Source of the DNA: Isochrysis galbana
Taxonomy: Eukaryota; Haptophyta; Isochrysidales; Isochrysidaceae
Length of the DNA: 64,000 nt
Direction of reading: 5' to 3'
Assembly: GCA_018136815.1 (NCBI GenBank)
Contig: CM030933.1
Coordinates: 4,206,341-4,270,340 of the forward strand
Shown: positions 20,833-32,588 of the stretch, one piece after another
Layout of the letters: every line of letters starts with the position of its first letter
Position numbering within the stretch: position 1 is the first letter of the stretch
The notes under the pieces: model-generated
Databases searched by the model: none
What the model was told of the DNA's origin: nothing
Seen by the model: the letters and a program-made list of their open reading frames with translations, nothing else
Position numbers and translations under genes: made by a program

Positions 20833-22899
20833 CTCTCTTCTCTTTTTCTTCCTCTTCTCTATCTCTCTTCCTTCCTTCCTTCCATGTTTCCCTCGCCTTC
20901 TTCTCCCTGTTCTCCCTCTTCTTTTTCTCTTTTGTTCTTTATTCTTTGTAGGAGCAGGCCCCTCAACCTCCGCGTCTCCGCATCCTCTCTCTTCTTCTCT
21001 TCTTTTCGGGCACAGACGACGACGCGGCCGAGGAGATCGATCGATCGATCGATAAGATAGTACTCTAGTAATATATCCGTAGGAGTACTCCTATGTGGTT
21101 GTGCATATGTACCTTGAGACTTTCAATTTATATATTAGGGGGTTTCTTTTTTCATGTTTGTGAGGCAAACTGAACTCGAACGCACGCGGCGAAGATTGAA
21201 GAGAAGACAACTCGAAGATTCTTGAAAACCATTGAACACTGGGAGCTCTATTATTCTATCTGCTCTCTCAAACAGGGGACTTCTCTACCGACGGGGCTGC
21301 CGCGAGCGATCGGCGAGAGCAGTTTGGCTGGATCCTCGCTGTTCGAGCGGATGGCGAGGCCCTCGTGGTACGAGCACGAGTGCAACCAGATGGATCGAGC
21401 GCAGCGGTAGCTCTGCTCTATCGTCATCATATGCTCCATCCCTCCTGATGCACTCTCGTCCATCTGACTGTGCAGGCGACAGCAGCTACGTGACGTCTTC
21501 CATGTCGACAAATTCCCGGTGATGAGCTGGATGTTCGCAGGGTCAGTCCTTGTCATCGTTTGGTTCGTCGACCTGCCTAATCGAAAGGTGCGCTCGGCCT
21601 GGGCCTCGAAGCGTTTGCTGCCTCTCGTACATGTTGGGACAGTGGCCAGAATATGAGGCGCTGCTGTTTATGCTGATTCTGATGCTGGTGAAGCCACCTT
21701 TGGCCGCAGAGACAAGCTCTTGAAAGGGATCTCCAGGCTAACCTAGCCACAGCGGCGAGTACTCCAGAACGTGAGGTGGCCAAAGTACTGCCGGGTGGGA
21801 AGTTGTTGCTGCGCGACGGATCCGTCGTTGACAAGTAAATTTGGACAAAGTAAGTTTGCCACATACTTTACTTGCTTTCTACTACTACTATTTTTGAATT
21901 CGTAGCCTACAGGCGAATCTCGTCGCCCAGTGCTTCACTCCTGGGCAGAAGCCCCTCAAGATCACAACAGAGCTATTCCCAGAGTAAATCTACTGACACG
22001 GGCTAGCGCCGGCGCCTCGCTCTGTATCTCTGTATTCGCTACCTATCCATGCTATGTCCCACATCATACAAACGGCATAACGATTCCAAGAGCACATGCA
22101 CTCATATATATGCCTTCATTTCTAAGGCGCAGCAGCAACAACGTTCCACTTGTATGATGTTGAACTCTTGATTCGCCATTGTCATTTACCACAGAGAATC
22201 TGCTCTCTGCTCTCCCGAGGTAGCTGCCATGCAACAGCTCTCGCGGCAACAACGGCATGCTAGACGCGCTAGCGCGCGCCATCCTAGCTCTATGCCTGTG
22301 CTCTATCCAACTCTCTAATGTAAAATGAAACGAACGCGACAGGAACGTATGCAGTGACTGCAACGCGCCACGTGTCAAATCCGCGGCTCGCATACGAGTC
22401 GCGCCGCGGGGGACCCTCCGATATTCTCTTTTGTTCATGCTTTTTTTGCCCTTGCGCTCACTCTCAGAGGCGAAGGACCAATAAGAAGGTGCAACCTGAG
22501 GTCCAGTAATATTTTACCTCCGCTCCCCACCCTTTTGGTATAAAACTATAGCAGCACCCACAATTTGGAGGGTCGACTGGCAACTCGCCACCCCACATTA
22601 CAAGGACTCCTCCCTCTTTGCGCACTGCGCACTGGTTCGGGTGCGACTTGCCTGTACGTGAAGGTGCAATTATCATTAAATAAAGCGATAGGGTAATGGA
22701 GCGCACGCCGCGGCTCCGCTCCTCTCCTGCCGCCTACCCTGCCGCGACGGACGATCGGGCCATGACCGACGCCGTGCCACGTGCCACCGAAGTCGGAGCG
22801 GGGAAGGAAATCTATAATCTGTGGAGGGGGAGGGGGAGGAAACCTGCGGAGGGGGGGGGGGGGAATCTGCACGCGAGGGGCGTTAAAGCGGGTGGTTAT
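20774..22899. other. Intergenic with pyrimidine repeats; no recognised gene
   Basis: 20800-20940 is a CT-rich run and 21037-21052 is (GATC)n. 21285-21580 has a set of plus-strand open pieces with plausible AG/GT borders (for example DFSTDGAAASDRREQFGWIL and RQQLRDVFHVDKFPVMSWMF) that could be exons of an unidentified gene; no family was recognised. 22480-22560 and 22840-22862 hold repeat debris and a G run. Confidence 0.4.
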
Positions 22900-23070
22900 C
22901 GCCAAAAATGGCTGTGGCGGCCGCGCTGTCCTCTGTCCTCTGGCATGCAGGCAATCAAACAGTGACGGCCGCCATCGCCATCCCTTATCCCTACAAGTAG
23001 TTCTGGTCTTTCACGTAAACATGAAATAATATTTCTCGTGAGGGTGAGGTGCTCGAGCTCGCCTTCCTCC
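22900..23070. repeat. Dispersed repeat D, copy 2
   Basis: Same orientation and order as 149-290, with a ~25-bp insertion relative to that copy. CTTTCACGTAAACATGAA is shared exactly. Copies 22 kb apart show it is a dispersed rather than tandem repeat. Confidence 0.75.
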
Positions 23071-23174
23071 CCTGTGGTGGGCTGTGGAGTGGTTGTGGTG
23101 CATCTGTGTGAGGTTGTGGTTGTGAGTCTGTAACATGGGATGTATGAGTTGCGGGACGAGAGCGGTTGCGCAAA

Positions 23175-23811
23175 CCCGTAGTCTTAAAGACTACCGGGTT
23201 GTCTTCGGGGGGGGGGGGGAAGACAACGGAAAATGTCTGCCTCCTTTGCCGCCTTCTGGGCAACGGTCGAAGCCTCGCCGATCTTCCCCAAGGTTCGCTC
23301 CCTCCCCCCGAGGGTCTCCCCTGTCATCTCCCCGCTTGGGGTGTGCCCAGGTTTGCCCTGACAACTGACAACCCACTAAACAGGGCGCACAACTCATAGG
23401 GTCAGGGAGGCTCGGCGCGCATTGGCAGCGCGCGAAAGGGCGTCTGGAGCCCGACTTCAGATGCCGATAGCGAGCGTGATTTCGTCGCGGTCAGGTGGAC
23501 CTTCGCGGCGAGTCTATCGGGAGTGCTTGTGAGTGAGGGCCCCAATCCACCGGGCCCGGCGTCTCAGCTGCCCTGTGAGTCTGTTTGTGTGAATCTGCCC
23601 GCGAGTCGTTCAACGTCAATTTCTGAAGTCTTCAACATTTGTATACAAAAAAATCGAATTTTGCGTTCGAATTCTTAATATTTATGCTAGGGGCCTATTA
23701 GATAGTGACCATATTAGCTGCCTGGGCGCAAAAAATACAGATCAGGGTGCTAATTTGACCTAGTTATGACAAGGTGAAGTCGTTGTCTTTAAGACTACCG
23801 GTAGTCTTCGT
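23175..23811. repeat. Candidate element bounded by inverted hairpin ends
   Basis: The left end has GTAGTCTTAAAGACTAC (a 17-bp near-palindrome) at ~23178-23194. The right end has GTCTTTAAGACTACCGG followed by TAGTCTT at ~23786-23811. The common block GTAGTCTTAAAGAC is in opposite orientation at the two ends, so they may be the termini of a ~630-bp foldback element. The right end touches the LINE fragment at 23811. No target duplication was seen. Confidence 0.4.
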
Positions 23812-24291
23812 TGCGCCCCTTCAACCGAGAGGGACGAGACGAGCGGCCGGAAGCAGCACGGGATGGGAGCACACGGGACGGTACGGGCGATCCATGGCGG
23901 CCGAAGCTACCCCTTCACGATAGGGAGTGGGATGCCCCAAGGATGCCCCCTCTCGCCGCTCACCTTCCTCCTTACGACGGAAGCTCTCACCCGCGCCATA
24001 AACAGCGACCCCGACATACAAGGGGTTAACCTCAACGGGCCGACACCCAGCACAAGGAGCAAACACACAATAGCCGGTAGCCCGATGGCATAGGAGGAAG
24101 GCGCGAAACAGGCCATCGCGAATCGGCACACACCGTCTGCCACTGGAGACCCACGACACCCAGCCCCTAGGTAGAGCACGAGGGGACGAGCCGCAAGGCA
24201 GGTGTAGGGGGAGTGAAGGGAAACGGGCGAGGCTGCGAAGATACCGTGCAAAGTCGCGCGCGCGCCGAGAATATTAAGAAGTTTTTTTTTT
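23811..24291 (+). mobile_element. LINE fragment with reverse-transcriptase motif and 3' UTR
   Basis: 23863-24091 encodes a reverse transcriptase piece with the motif GMPQGCPLSPLTFLLTTE, typical of non-LTR elements (RT motif around the B region). It stops after about 75 codons. From about 24120 the DNA is the same 3' UTR as at 10393-10570 (opposite strand), ending ATTAAGAAG plus a T run at 24291. The YADD catalytic box and everything between RT and 3' UTR are missing, so this is an internally deleted, dead copy. Confidence 0.8.
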
Positions 24292-24320
24292 CCTCGCCTC
24301 GCCAGCCCTTGCCATCACAG

Positions 24321-24596
24321 CCCTCCTCACACTCACCCTCGCCTCTCGCCACTCGCTCGATGTCGCTCTCGCCGCCGTCCTCGCCCTCGCTCAAGCCCGC
24401 CTGCCCGCCTTCCTCTGCTGACGGGCCTCAGCCCGTCAGCGTCTCCGAAGTCGTCTCCTCCGCCGCGCCTGCCGCCGGTCTGCCTCCTTCCTCATTGCCC
24501 TCAGGCCCTATAGGCCATCCCAATTCGTCAAGGGGGAGAGACAGAGACGCGTTGGCGCGCTCAATCGCAACAAAGTATAAACTTACTTCCTAAATG
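24321..24596 (+). repeat. Repeat E copy 2 with short Ser/Pro-rich frame
   Basis: It matches 3172-3226, then opens MSLSPPSSPSLKPACPPSS and continues as a Ser/Pro/Ala-rich frame to ~24594. The frame start at 56381 (MSAPSSRSPSPLP) has the same character. Such frames often sit at the 5' end of retroelement gag genes, but no zinc knuckle or capsid signature is visible. Confidence 0.45.
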
Positions 24597-25076
24597 GCTA
24601 AACGAAAACTGTGGACATTCGATGGCTCATTTTGAAGGAACGCGACGTGTGTAGCATTAGCAGTAGATAGTAGATGGCATTTTCAAAGGTTTTTTTTACC
24701 CACAACAACCAAAATTGCTGCCGCCTTGCCGTCGCTTAGCAGCGATTTGGATTATTTAGGGCTCGACTCACGGACTTAGGACTTACTTGGGCCAAGAGAG
24801 CCGTATCAATTGATATTTGTGAGCATGACTGGTGTATGTTGCGTGTTGCAATGATTGCCGGATGCCTTGCGCGGTGCTTGACGACGCCTAGGTGAGAGAG
24901 CAAGATAGGCACGCCATGAACGAGATCTGCTTGTCCCTCGCCAATTTCGCATGATCGCATGGTCTAATACGCTCTGTGATACAGAAGCCTGGATCGCCAC
25001 AAGATCTAGAAGCAGCGAGACGCACCACTGGACTGCACACTTCTACATCGCATAGATGGCACACCAAGTGGGTAAC
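24597..25076. other. Intergenic, no recognised feature
   Basis: This is AT-richer DNA with no supported reading frame. It lies downstream of the minus-strand cyclophilin gene. Confidence 0.4.
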
Positions 25077-26264
25077 TTAGATCTGATCGATTCGCTCGAG
25101 TCCTTGACGCTCAAACGGGATATCCCCCGAAACAGTCTTTGCCGACGCGAGCTTGCGCAAAACCTCATCACCCTTTGTCATCTTGCCAAAGACAGTGTAC
25201 TTATTGTCGAGGAACGGCAGATCCCCAAGGCAGATGAAGAACTGGAACAAAACGAAACAGCTGCCCGTCATCAATATAATCAGAGCGCGCATAGTCAGCG
25301 TCGCATGGAATTCCTAGGGTTTGGAACGCGAGCACACCGCTTTTTACCTGAGAACCACCTGAGTTAGGATCAGCCGAGCGAGCCATCGAAAGCACTCCGA
25401 ACTCGTGCTTTCTGGGGTTGAATTCTGCGGGGATCTGCGGTGCGCAGGCAACGAATTGGAGTTCATGTGATGCACCATGACGCTGTGAGTCATGGCCCTG
25501 CAATCTGCTTTGTGAGCCAATTCCAGAGGATAGCTGCGCCAACATACCTGATATCCAGGGCCCCCACGACCCCACTTGCGCACTTGGTTTTTGTCAGCAC
25601 CGTCAAGAGTGCCTGTTGTTGGAAAGAGGAAGCTCAGGAGGACGCGCTTGCCCCTGTCTCCCTGGTGTCTCCCATGGCTCGGATTCATTCCACAGCGCAC
25701 GTTCTACCACACCGTCCAAGACTTTTGCCTCAGTGCGTTCACCATGAGATATCCACACACCTGAAGGCCCATAACCAAGCTTTGTATTTGGGTCACCGCC
25801 CTACGAGCAGAAGCGGATCATTTGAGGCGCGTCGATGAGCCCGCTTACCAGTATCTAGTGGGGGCGAAGTGTGGAGTAATGAGCAAATGCGAGCAACACC
25901 ACACCTGGACCACAAATCCCGGAATGATCCTGTGGAAGGCGCCCCCGTCAAAGAAGCCCTGCTTGGCCAGGGTCAGCATGTTCTTCACATGTCCTGGGGC
26001 CACGTCATCCCAGAGCTCAAACTCCATCGTACCAGCTGTCGTGGTCATCGAGATCTTCGGGTACGCGCCCTCTGCTGCTGAGACGGAAGCGGAGGAGGCA
26101 GCGGCAGCGAGTGCTCCTGCCTGGACGACGAGCTCGCGCCGAGAGGGGGCGCGTAGGCTGTGCTCATTCATGCGGGCGTAGGCGTGACGTTGGAATGCGT
26201 GGACAGGCGGACGGCCGGGCGCCAGCAGCGCCGAGAGCGCGAAAGTGGCAACGATAGGCAGCAT
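25077..26264 (-). CDS. Cyclophilin-type peptidyl-prolyl isomerase, predicted thylakoid lumen
   Basis: Five exons, 25905-26264, 25761-25800, 25548-25612, 25348-25434 and 25077-25241, agree in phase and give 238 aa. The cyclophilin domain starts near residue 73 (ISMTTTAGTMEFELW) with FHRIIPGFVVQGGDP, EFNPRKHEFGVLSMARS, SQFFICLGDLPFLDNKYTVF and GKMTKGDEVL. The active-site Arg of FHRIIPGF is present; the usual Trp/His near the end is replaced within DNKYTVFGKM, so activity may be low. The leader is tripartite: a hydrophobic signal (MLPIVATFALSALLAPG), a Phe after Ala (VHAFQ) and basic stretch, then SRRELVVQAGALAAAASS ending AEGA, i.e. twin Arg plus hydrophobic core plus A-x-A. This predicts ER, plastid, then Tat import into the lumen. 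Confidence 0.92.
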
Positions 26265-27855
<1,591 letters not shown>

Positions 27856-29321
27856 CCACCCTAGAAGCGCGCCTTCCTCCAGACACCCCCCCCTCCCCAA
27901 TTCCTTTGAAAATCCAGCCAGGAGCCATTCGCCTAGGTGTTTCGTGACGGGTTTGATTCTTCACCCTTCCAGAAGTAGTCGAGTACAACGCTCATATATG
28001 TACGAAAATAATTAGCTCCTCTCCGCAGGTTCCCTTTTTCTAGCCCCCCACTACACCTAATGCCCATATAAACCCCGTTACGAAACACAAACACCCACAA
28101 AAACACACACTACATACACAATGTGACAGGCCCATAGCCTTCACCGACTTGGGCCTTTTGGTGAAACTCCGCAGAGACGGCAGCGCCTCCGCCTCTTGTA
28201 GTACCGGCGGGGGGGGGGGGGGGGAGAGTACAAGGGGGGAAAGGGGAAGGGGGAGGGCAAAGGGCGAGGGGGGGGAGTTCTAGTTCTAATGTCTATATAC
28301 ATTTCACGGGGCATTTAAAAAAAAACAACCAAACCTGAGGTTGCATCCTCTTTCCTCTTATTCCTGGATGCGGCCAGGCCCAGGGGGGGGGTCCGGGTCC
28401 TAATGAGCCCCGGATATGTGCTAGTTGGGTGTATTGGGAACATTTTACCGAAAAAAATCCTCAAAAATACCTCAATTCTGAGATGGTTATTTTTGACCCC
28501 TAACCCTTAATAAAAAAACACTGTTTGACCGCCCTAGACAGGCTGTCGCAACCGATTTGGCACAACACAGGGGGCGAGGGGGTTTGTGCTTCTTGGGTTG
28601 GTTGTAGTTGGAAGAGGGAGTGGGAGAGGGAGTGAGGTGTTGAAAGAGGGCCCAAGGCAGGTGGCAGGGCACTGAGTTACGAATGTGCTTCACACTCATA
28701 CCTAGAGCACCTGCCCTCGGAGTTCACACACGAAGGGCGCACGATACACACAAAGAAACATTCCTCGAATCATGGGACTACATCTTGAAACACGCGACAA
28801 ACGTACTAAACAACCTGACACCTCTAACCTCCGACCCAACGAGACGACGCCCAAAAAAACCCAAACATAGACAACACAGAACACCGTCTGTCGTCCTCTC
28901 GTCAGTCGTTCATCCGTCGCTCTCGCTCTCTCGTCGTCTCGCTCATACGAGTACCACTCATACTCATACCCTTCAACCTCTCCTCTCCACGCCAGCCCCT
29001 CCCATCACAGCCCTCGCCCCCCCACCCCCCCACCCCCCCACCCCACCCCGACTGTGCTTGCGCGCGGAGGAGGTGAGATTATTGGGAGTTTTTTTGATCG
29101 TACACGTGCTGCGCTGGTTTCTGTCAACGGTTATTTCGTTATTTTACTTTCGAGTTTCCCTAGTGTTCTCGTACTCTACTCTAAAGTACTCGGGCACTCC
29201 TCGTGAGTTTGTGAGACTGCACTCGCCCTCTTCAGCGGTTTCGCAACTGTCGGGAACTGCCTCTGGGAGCGGGGGCAACCTCGCACTCTCGCTCTCTCCC
29301 CTCCCTCTCTCGACGGCCGCT
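27856..29321. other. Intergenic and 5' region of the choline-transporter-like gene
   Basis: 28208-28225 is a G run. 28318-28355 shares AACAACCAAACCTGAGGTTG with 62928-62950. 28519-28536 carries the shared end CACTGTTTGACCGCCCTA. 29020-29050 is a C-rich run. The transporter's frame stays open upstream of its ATG to 28683, but that stretch resembles repeat DNA rather than protein. Confidence 0.5.
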
Positions 29322-31586
29322 ATGGGCTGCTGCTCGTGCCATGGAAAGGATGCCTCGGAAGTCTTCAAACCGCGCAGAAAGCGCTGGTGCACGGACATCA
29401 TCTGCCTCGCATTGTTTGTCGCCTTTGTGGGCTACTGCGGCACGTTCTTCATCATCTCGTATCGGAAGGACCCGACTCTTCTAGATGACATTCTGTACCC
29501 GAAGGACTCTTTCGGAAACAACTGCGGGAAGCCAGGCTCCGTAGTCGCCGATTACCCCAAGGCTATATTCCCCACGCTGGACGCCGACATCATTTCGCAG
29601 CTTCCTGTTCTTACTGCAGGAATGTTTTGGAAGTTCGATCCAACTGTGTACTGTGCCCAAGAGTGCCCCTCGGGATTTTCGTTGAAGAATCCTGTCGAGT
29701 ACGGTGGGTTAAGCTACCCAGGTGATGTGCAACCGCCCTCTATCTACTACTCGTACGTGACGCAGAATGTCCTCTCTCGCTGCTTTCCCAAGGACTCCAC
29801 CACAGTCTACGATCGGGTTGAGCTCTGTGCGCAACCGGCATGCACCAACTCCACTCTCAATGCCACCCTTTCTGGATCGGTGACGTGCTACGTCGTTGCG
29901 GCACAACCCGAGGCAGATAATGTCTGGCAGATCTGCAAAGAAGGCACGCCCGAGGCCCTTTGTGAGCACCAGCGCGCAGCGTGCAACCTTCAAATTGACG
30001 TAGCTGACACGCAGACATTTGTTCCTCACGAACAAACATCTCAATCCGATTCCTTCACCAAGACTTACGCTTCGTATGTGAAGATAGCTGTCGCCGCCGT
30101 CGAGTCGATCATTTCGGGGCCTGGCTTGTACACCTTCATCACCGCCGGCATCATTCTCCCCCTCGTCCTTGCGTTTGTGTGGGCATTGCTGCTCCGCTTC
30201 TTTGCGGCGACGTTTGTGTACATGATGATCTTCCTCTATGTGATCGTTTGCATCGCCGGCTGCCTATACCTTGGCATCAAGGCTGGCTGGCTCGACTCTT
30301 CCGCTGCCGTCTCGAACGCTCTTGACCAAATCACCACAGCCGCAGCATCATCGGGCAATGCTGTCGTCTACAACGTAACCGACTCGCTCCTGTCCTCCGC
30401 CAATGGCAGCGAGAAGACGCTTTTTTCAATCCTCGCAGTGATCGCCATCATCTTCACCCTCCTTTCTATCATCGCTCTGATCGCTTCGCGGAAGGCTATT
30501 AAACGGCTCGTTGCCATGATCCGCGAAATGACCAAGATATTCAAGGACATGTTCCTCATCCAGCTTTTCCCCCTGGGGTCGTTCATCTTTCAGCTAGCTG
30601 TGTTCGCTTTCTACCTGATTGCCATATACTACATCGCGTACGCTTGGCTTGACCAGAGCTCTTATGTCTACTTTGGTTTGCTGCTGTCGTACGTGTACGG
30701 GTTCCTATGGTCGATCCAGGTGGTGCGTGCAACTACGTGGACGTCCATGTCGGCGGCCATCGCGTGGTGGTACTGCAACATCAATGCCCCGACAAATACC
30801 TCCATCACAAAGCGATGGGTGAAGACGGGTGTCCCGCTGCTCTTCTCCTCTCTCACTACAATCATGTTAAAACACCTTGGATCAATCTGCTTCGGCGCCG
30901 CCATCATCGCCTTCGTCCAGATCCTGAGAGTGATCATGCACGCCTTGAACTCTTTCACAAAGAACCAGCAGGATAAAAATATGTTGCTCAAGTTCGCAAT
31001 GAAGTGCGCACTGTGTTGCTTGTGGTGCCTCGAGAAAACAATCAAGTTCATCTCTTATTATGCGTTCGTCTACGTCGCCGTGCGCGGCGACTCATTCTGC
31101 TTTGCCGCAAAGAACACCTTCTTGCTAATGATGGAAAATCCCGGGCAAGTGGCCATCAACAAGATGGTCCAGAAGTTGCTTGGCTTGCTCGTCGGCCTTG
31201 CAACACCCGTTGGGTGCTGCCTAGGTGCTTTTTTCTACCTCGAGTCGCAAACTGAGTACACAGCGCAGTACAGCCCGTTGTACTGCGCCATCGCTGTCTT
31301 CATTCTCGCCTTCTTGGTCACTGACAGCCTCGTTATCTGCTTCAACTGCGGTATCGATACCATTTTCGTTTGCGCCTTCAAGGATATGAAGGAGAACAAG
31401 CCACCAAAGTTCATGTCAGATTCACTGCGGCGCGGTTTCGGACTGCCTAAGTCACTCAAGAGCTCTGGGGATCAGAATGGGGATTTCGAACGAGTGTCGA
31501 TTAGCGGCGAAGCGGATGAGCAGCCTAGAAGAAAGTCGAAGAAACAGGTCGCTCCCACGCGCGAAGATCGGTTAGCAAGGCCTTGA
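29322..31586 (+). CDS. Choline transporter-like protein (CTL/SLC44 family)
   Basis: A single exon of 754 aa starting MGCCSCHGKDASEVFKPRRK. One membrane helix follows at once (CTDIICLALFVAFVGYCGTF), then a ~170-residue Cys-rich extracellular loop, then about ten further helices, which is the CTL plan. Conserved stretches include GSFIFQLAVFAFYLIAIYYI, WTSMSAAIAWWYCN, TIMLKHLGSICFGAAIIAF, AMKCALCCLWCLEKTIKFIS and YYAFVYVAVRGDSFC. The cytosolic tail is basic (RRKSKKQVAPTREDRLARP). CTL proteins move choline or ethanolamine across plasma or mitochondrial membranes for phospholipid synthesis. The ATG was chosen because it precedes the conserved Cys-rich start; the open extension upstream is repeat-like. 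The lack of introns is unusual beside its neighbours. Confidence 0.93.
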   Translation: MGCCSCHGKDASEVFKPRRKRWCTDIICLALFVAFVGYCGTFFIISYRKDPTLLDDILYPKDSFGNNCGKPGSVVADYPKAIFPTLDADIISQLPVLTAGMFWKFDPTVYCAQECPSGFSLKNPVEYGGLSYPGDVQPPSIYYSYVTQNVLSRCFPKDSTTVYDRVELCAQPACTNSTLNATLSGSVTCYVVAAQPEADNVWQICKEGTPEALCEHQRAACNLQIDVADTQTFVPHEQTSQSDSFTKTYASYVKIAVAAVESIISGPGLYTFITAGIILPLVLAFVWALLLRFFAATFVYMMIFLYVIVCIAGCLYLGIKAGWLDSSAAVSNALDQITTAAASSGNAVVYNVTDSLLSSANGSEKTLFSILAVIAIIFTLLSIIALIASRKAIKRLVAMIREMTKIFKDMFLIQLFPLGSFIFQLAVFAFYLIAIYYIAYAWLDQSSYVYFGLLLSYVYGFLWSIQVVRATTWTSMSAAIAWWYCNINAPTNTSITKRWVKTGVPLLFSSLTTIMLKHLGSICFGAAIIAFVQILRVIMHALNSFTKNQQDKNMLLKFAMKCALCCLWCLEKTIKFISYYAFVYVAVRGDSFCFAAKNTFLLMMENPGQVAINKMVQKLLGLLVGLATPVGCCLGAFFYLESQTEYTAQYSPLYCAIAVFILAFLVTDSLVICFNCGIDTIFVCAFKDMKENKPPKFMSDSLRRGFGLPKSLKSSGDQNGDFERVSISGEADEQPRRKSKKQVAPTREDRLARP

Positions 31587-32324
31587 GACCTTCCGATGTG
31601 ATTCGGTTCACATCGTGCCGCAAATTGTATCCATCTTAGACTTACGTCTAAGTCGCCTGGGCTTTTCTTACCTTGTGCCAATGTGTGCATCGTGCTCTCT
31701 CATGTCCGTGAGTGGTCCTAGGTACTGGCGGTACTACCTCGACCTCGATCCCTCCGGCGCCGTGGCGTGAGAGTGAAATGAAAGGCGTCCAAAAAGATGC
31801 TTTATGCTTGTGTGTTGTTTTTCAATTTTGAAGTTCTAGCGCTATTTACCTATGAAATCTGCAGTCGCAACTCCATCCTGCATGGCATGGGGTGCAATAA
31901 AAAAATTTTCCAACTGGGAAGATGCGCACCTGCACTGAGCCGCTGGCCGATGCCGCACGCCGACGCAGGTAAAGATGTCCCTGCAGGCCCTGCAGAGACC
32001 CCGGCAGAGCCCGGGGGCGGGCGGGCGGGTCATCTGAGCGCCCCGGCTTGCGCATTCATGGTCATGTCTTGGGCCTAGGCTCTAGAGCTGCCTAACGTTT
32101 ACTTTGGGACCCAACGTTCAATTAGCGTTCGACTAAAAACTCAAACATTGTTCATGTTCACTTGTGTTCAAGGCCAATCCTCAACGTTGTTCTTGTTCAG
32201 TGGTCTCCTCACCTGTTCCTGTTGCCTGTTGTTCAGGCGGAGGCTCTTTGGCGGCTCGGCGGCGTATGCACGTATATACGTATGCGGGTACGCGTATGCT
32301 ACATGCTACATACATATACATATC
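31587..32324. other. 3' flank of the transporter gene; no recognised gene
   Basis: 31590-31625 contains an inverted pair (CGATGTGATTCGG and TTCACATCG) that could form a hairpin in the transcript. 31800-31910 is AT-richer with ATAAAAAAAT. Nothing else is supported. Confidence 0.4.
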
Positions 32325-32380
32325 TCCTAACCCTAACGTACCCTAACTAACCACCCCTAAGTAATTAGGGTTAGGGTTTG
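32325..32380. repeat. Short inverted telomere-type repeats
   Basis: CCTAACCCTAAC and ACCCTAACTAACC (32325-32352) face TTAGGGTTAGGGTTTG (32365-32380). Plant/algal-type TTTAGGG or TTAGGG units are mixed. The array is under 60 bp and internal. Confidence 0.75.
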
Positions 32381-32588
32381 GGCTTCAGCACAAACTTGCG
32401 AAAGTTGAGCTCGCGCATCTCTTCCGAGCCGAGGCGCACGCCCGTGCCATCCGAGTCCACCTTCTTCTCGAAGAGCACAAAGTTGACGTACATGCGGCCG
32501 TTCTTGTCGTGCTTCGTCAGCTCGTGCTTGGCCAAAAAGCAGAAGCGGCACTCACGCTTCGTCACAGGGATGTGGCCGGTCGGGCGGT
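32371..32588 (-). CDS. Unrecognised 3' exon ending inside the telomere-like repeat
   Basis: This minus-strand frame reads RECRFCFLAKHELTKHDKNG, GRMYVNFVLFEKKVDSDGTG and ends NFRKFVLKPKP with its stop codon formed by the TTAGGGTT repeat complement. It is not low-complexity and has balanced composition, so it could be a genuine final exon. However, no upstream exon is visible: the retrotransposon-like frame on the other strand starts at about 32569. It may be a gene tail cut by an insertion. The C-x2-C followed by H-x4-H-like spacing (CRFCFLAKHELTKH) resembles a zinc site but was not matched to a family. Confidence 0.35.

Noticed and set aside
21222-21580. Multi-exon gene at 21.2-21.6 kb
   Set aside because: Some pieces have plausible splice borders, but no family signal or continuous model emerged. 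It is listed only as an unannotated stretch.
28683-29321. N-terminal extension of the choline-transporter-like protein
   Set aside because: The frame is open but reads as low-complexity and repeat-like. The family start MGCCSCHGKD at 29322 fits better.
32325-32380. Telomere-telomere fusion point
   Set aside because: In an end-to-end fusion G-strand units should run into C-strand units (TTAGGG then CCCTAA). Here the order is the opposite, and the arrays are very short.
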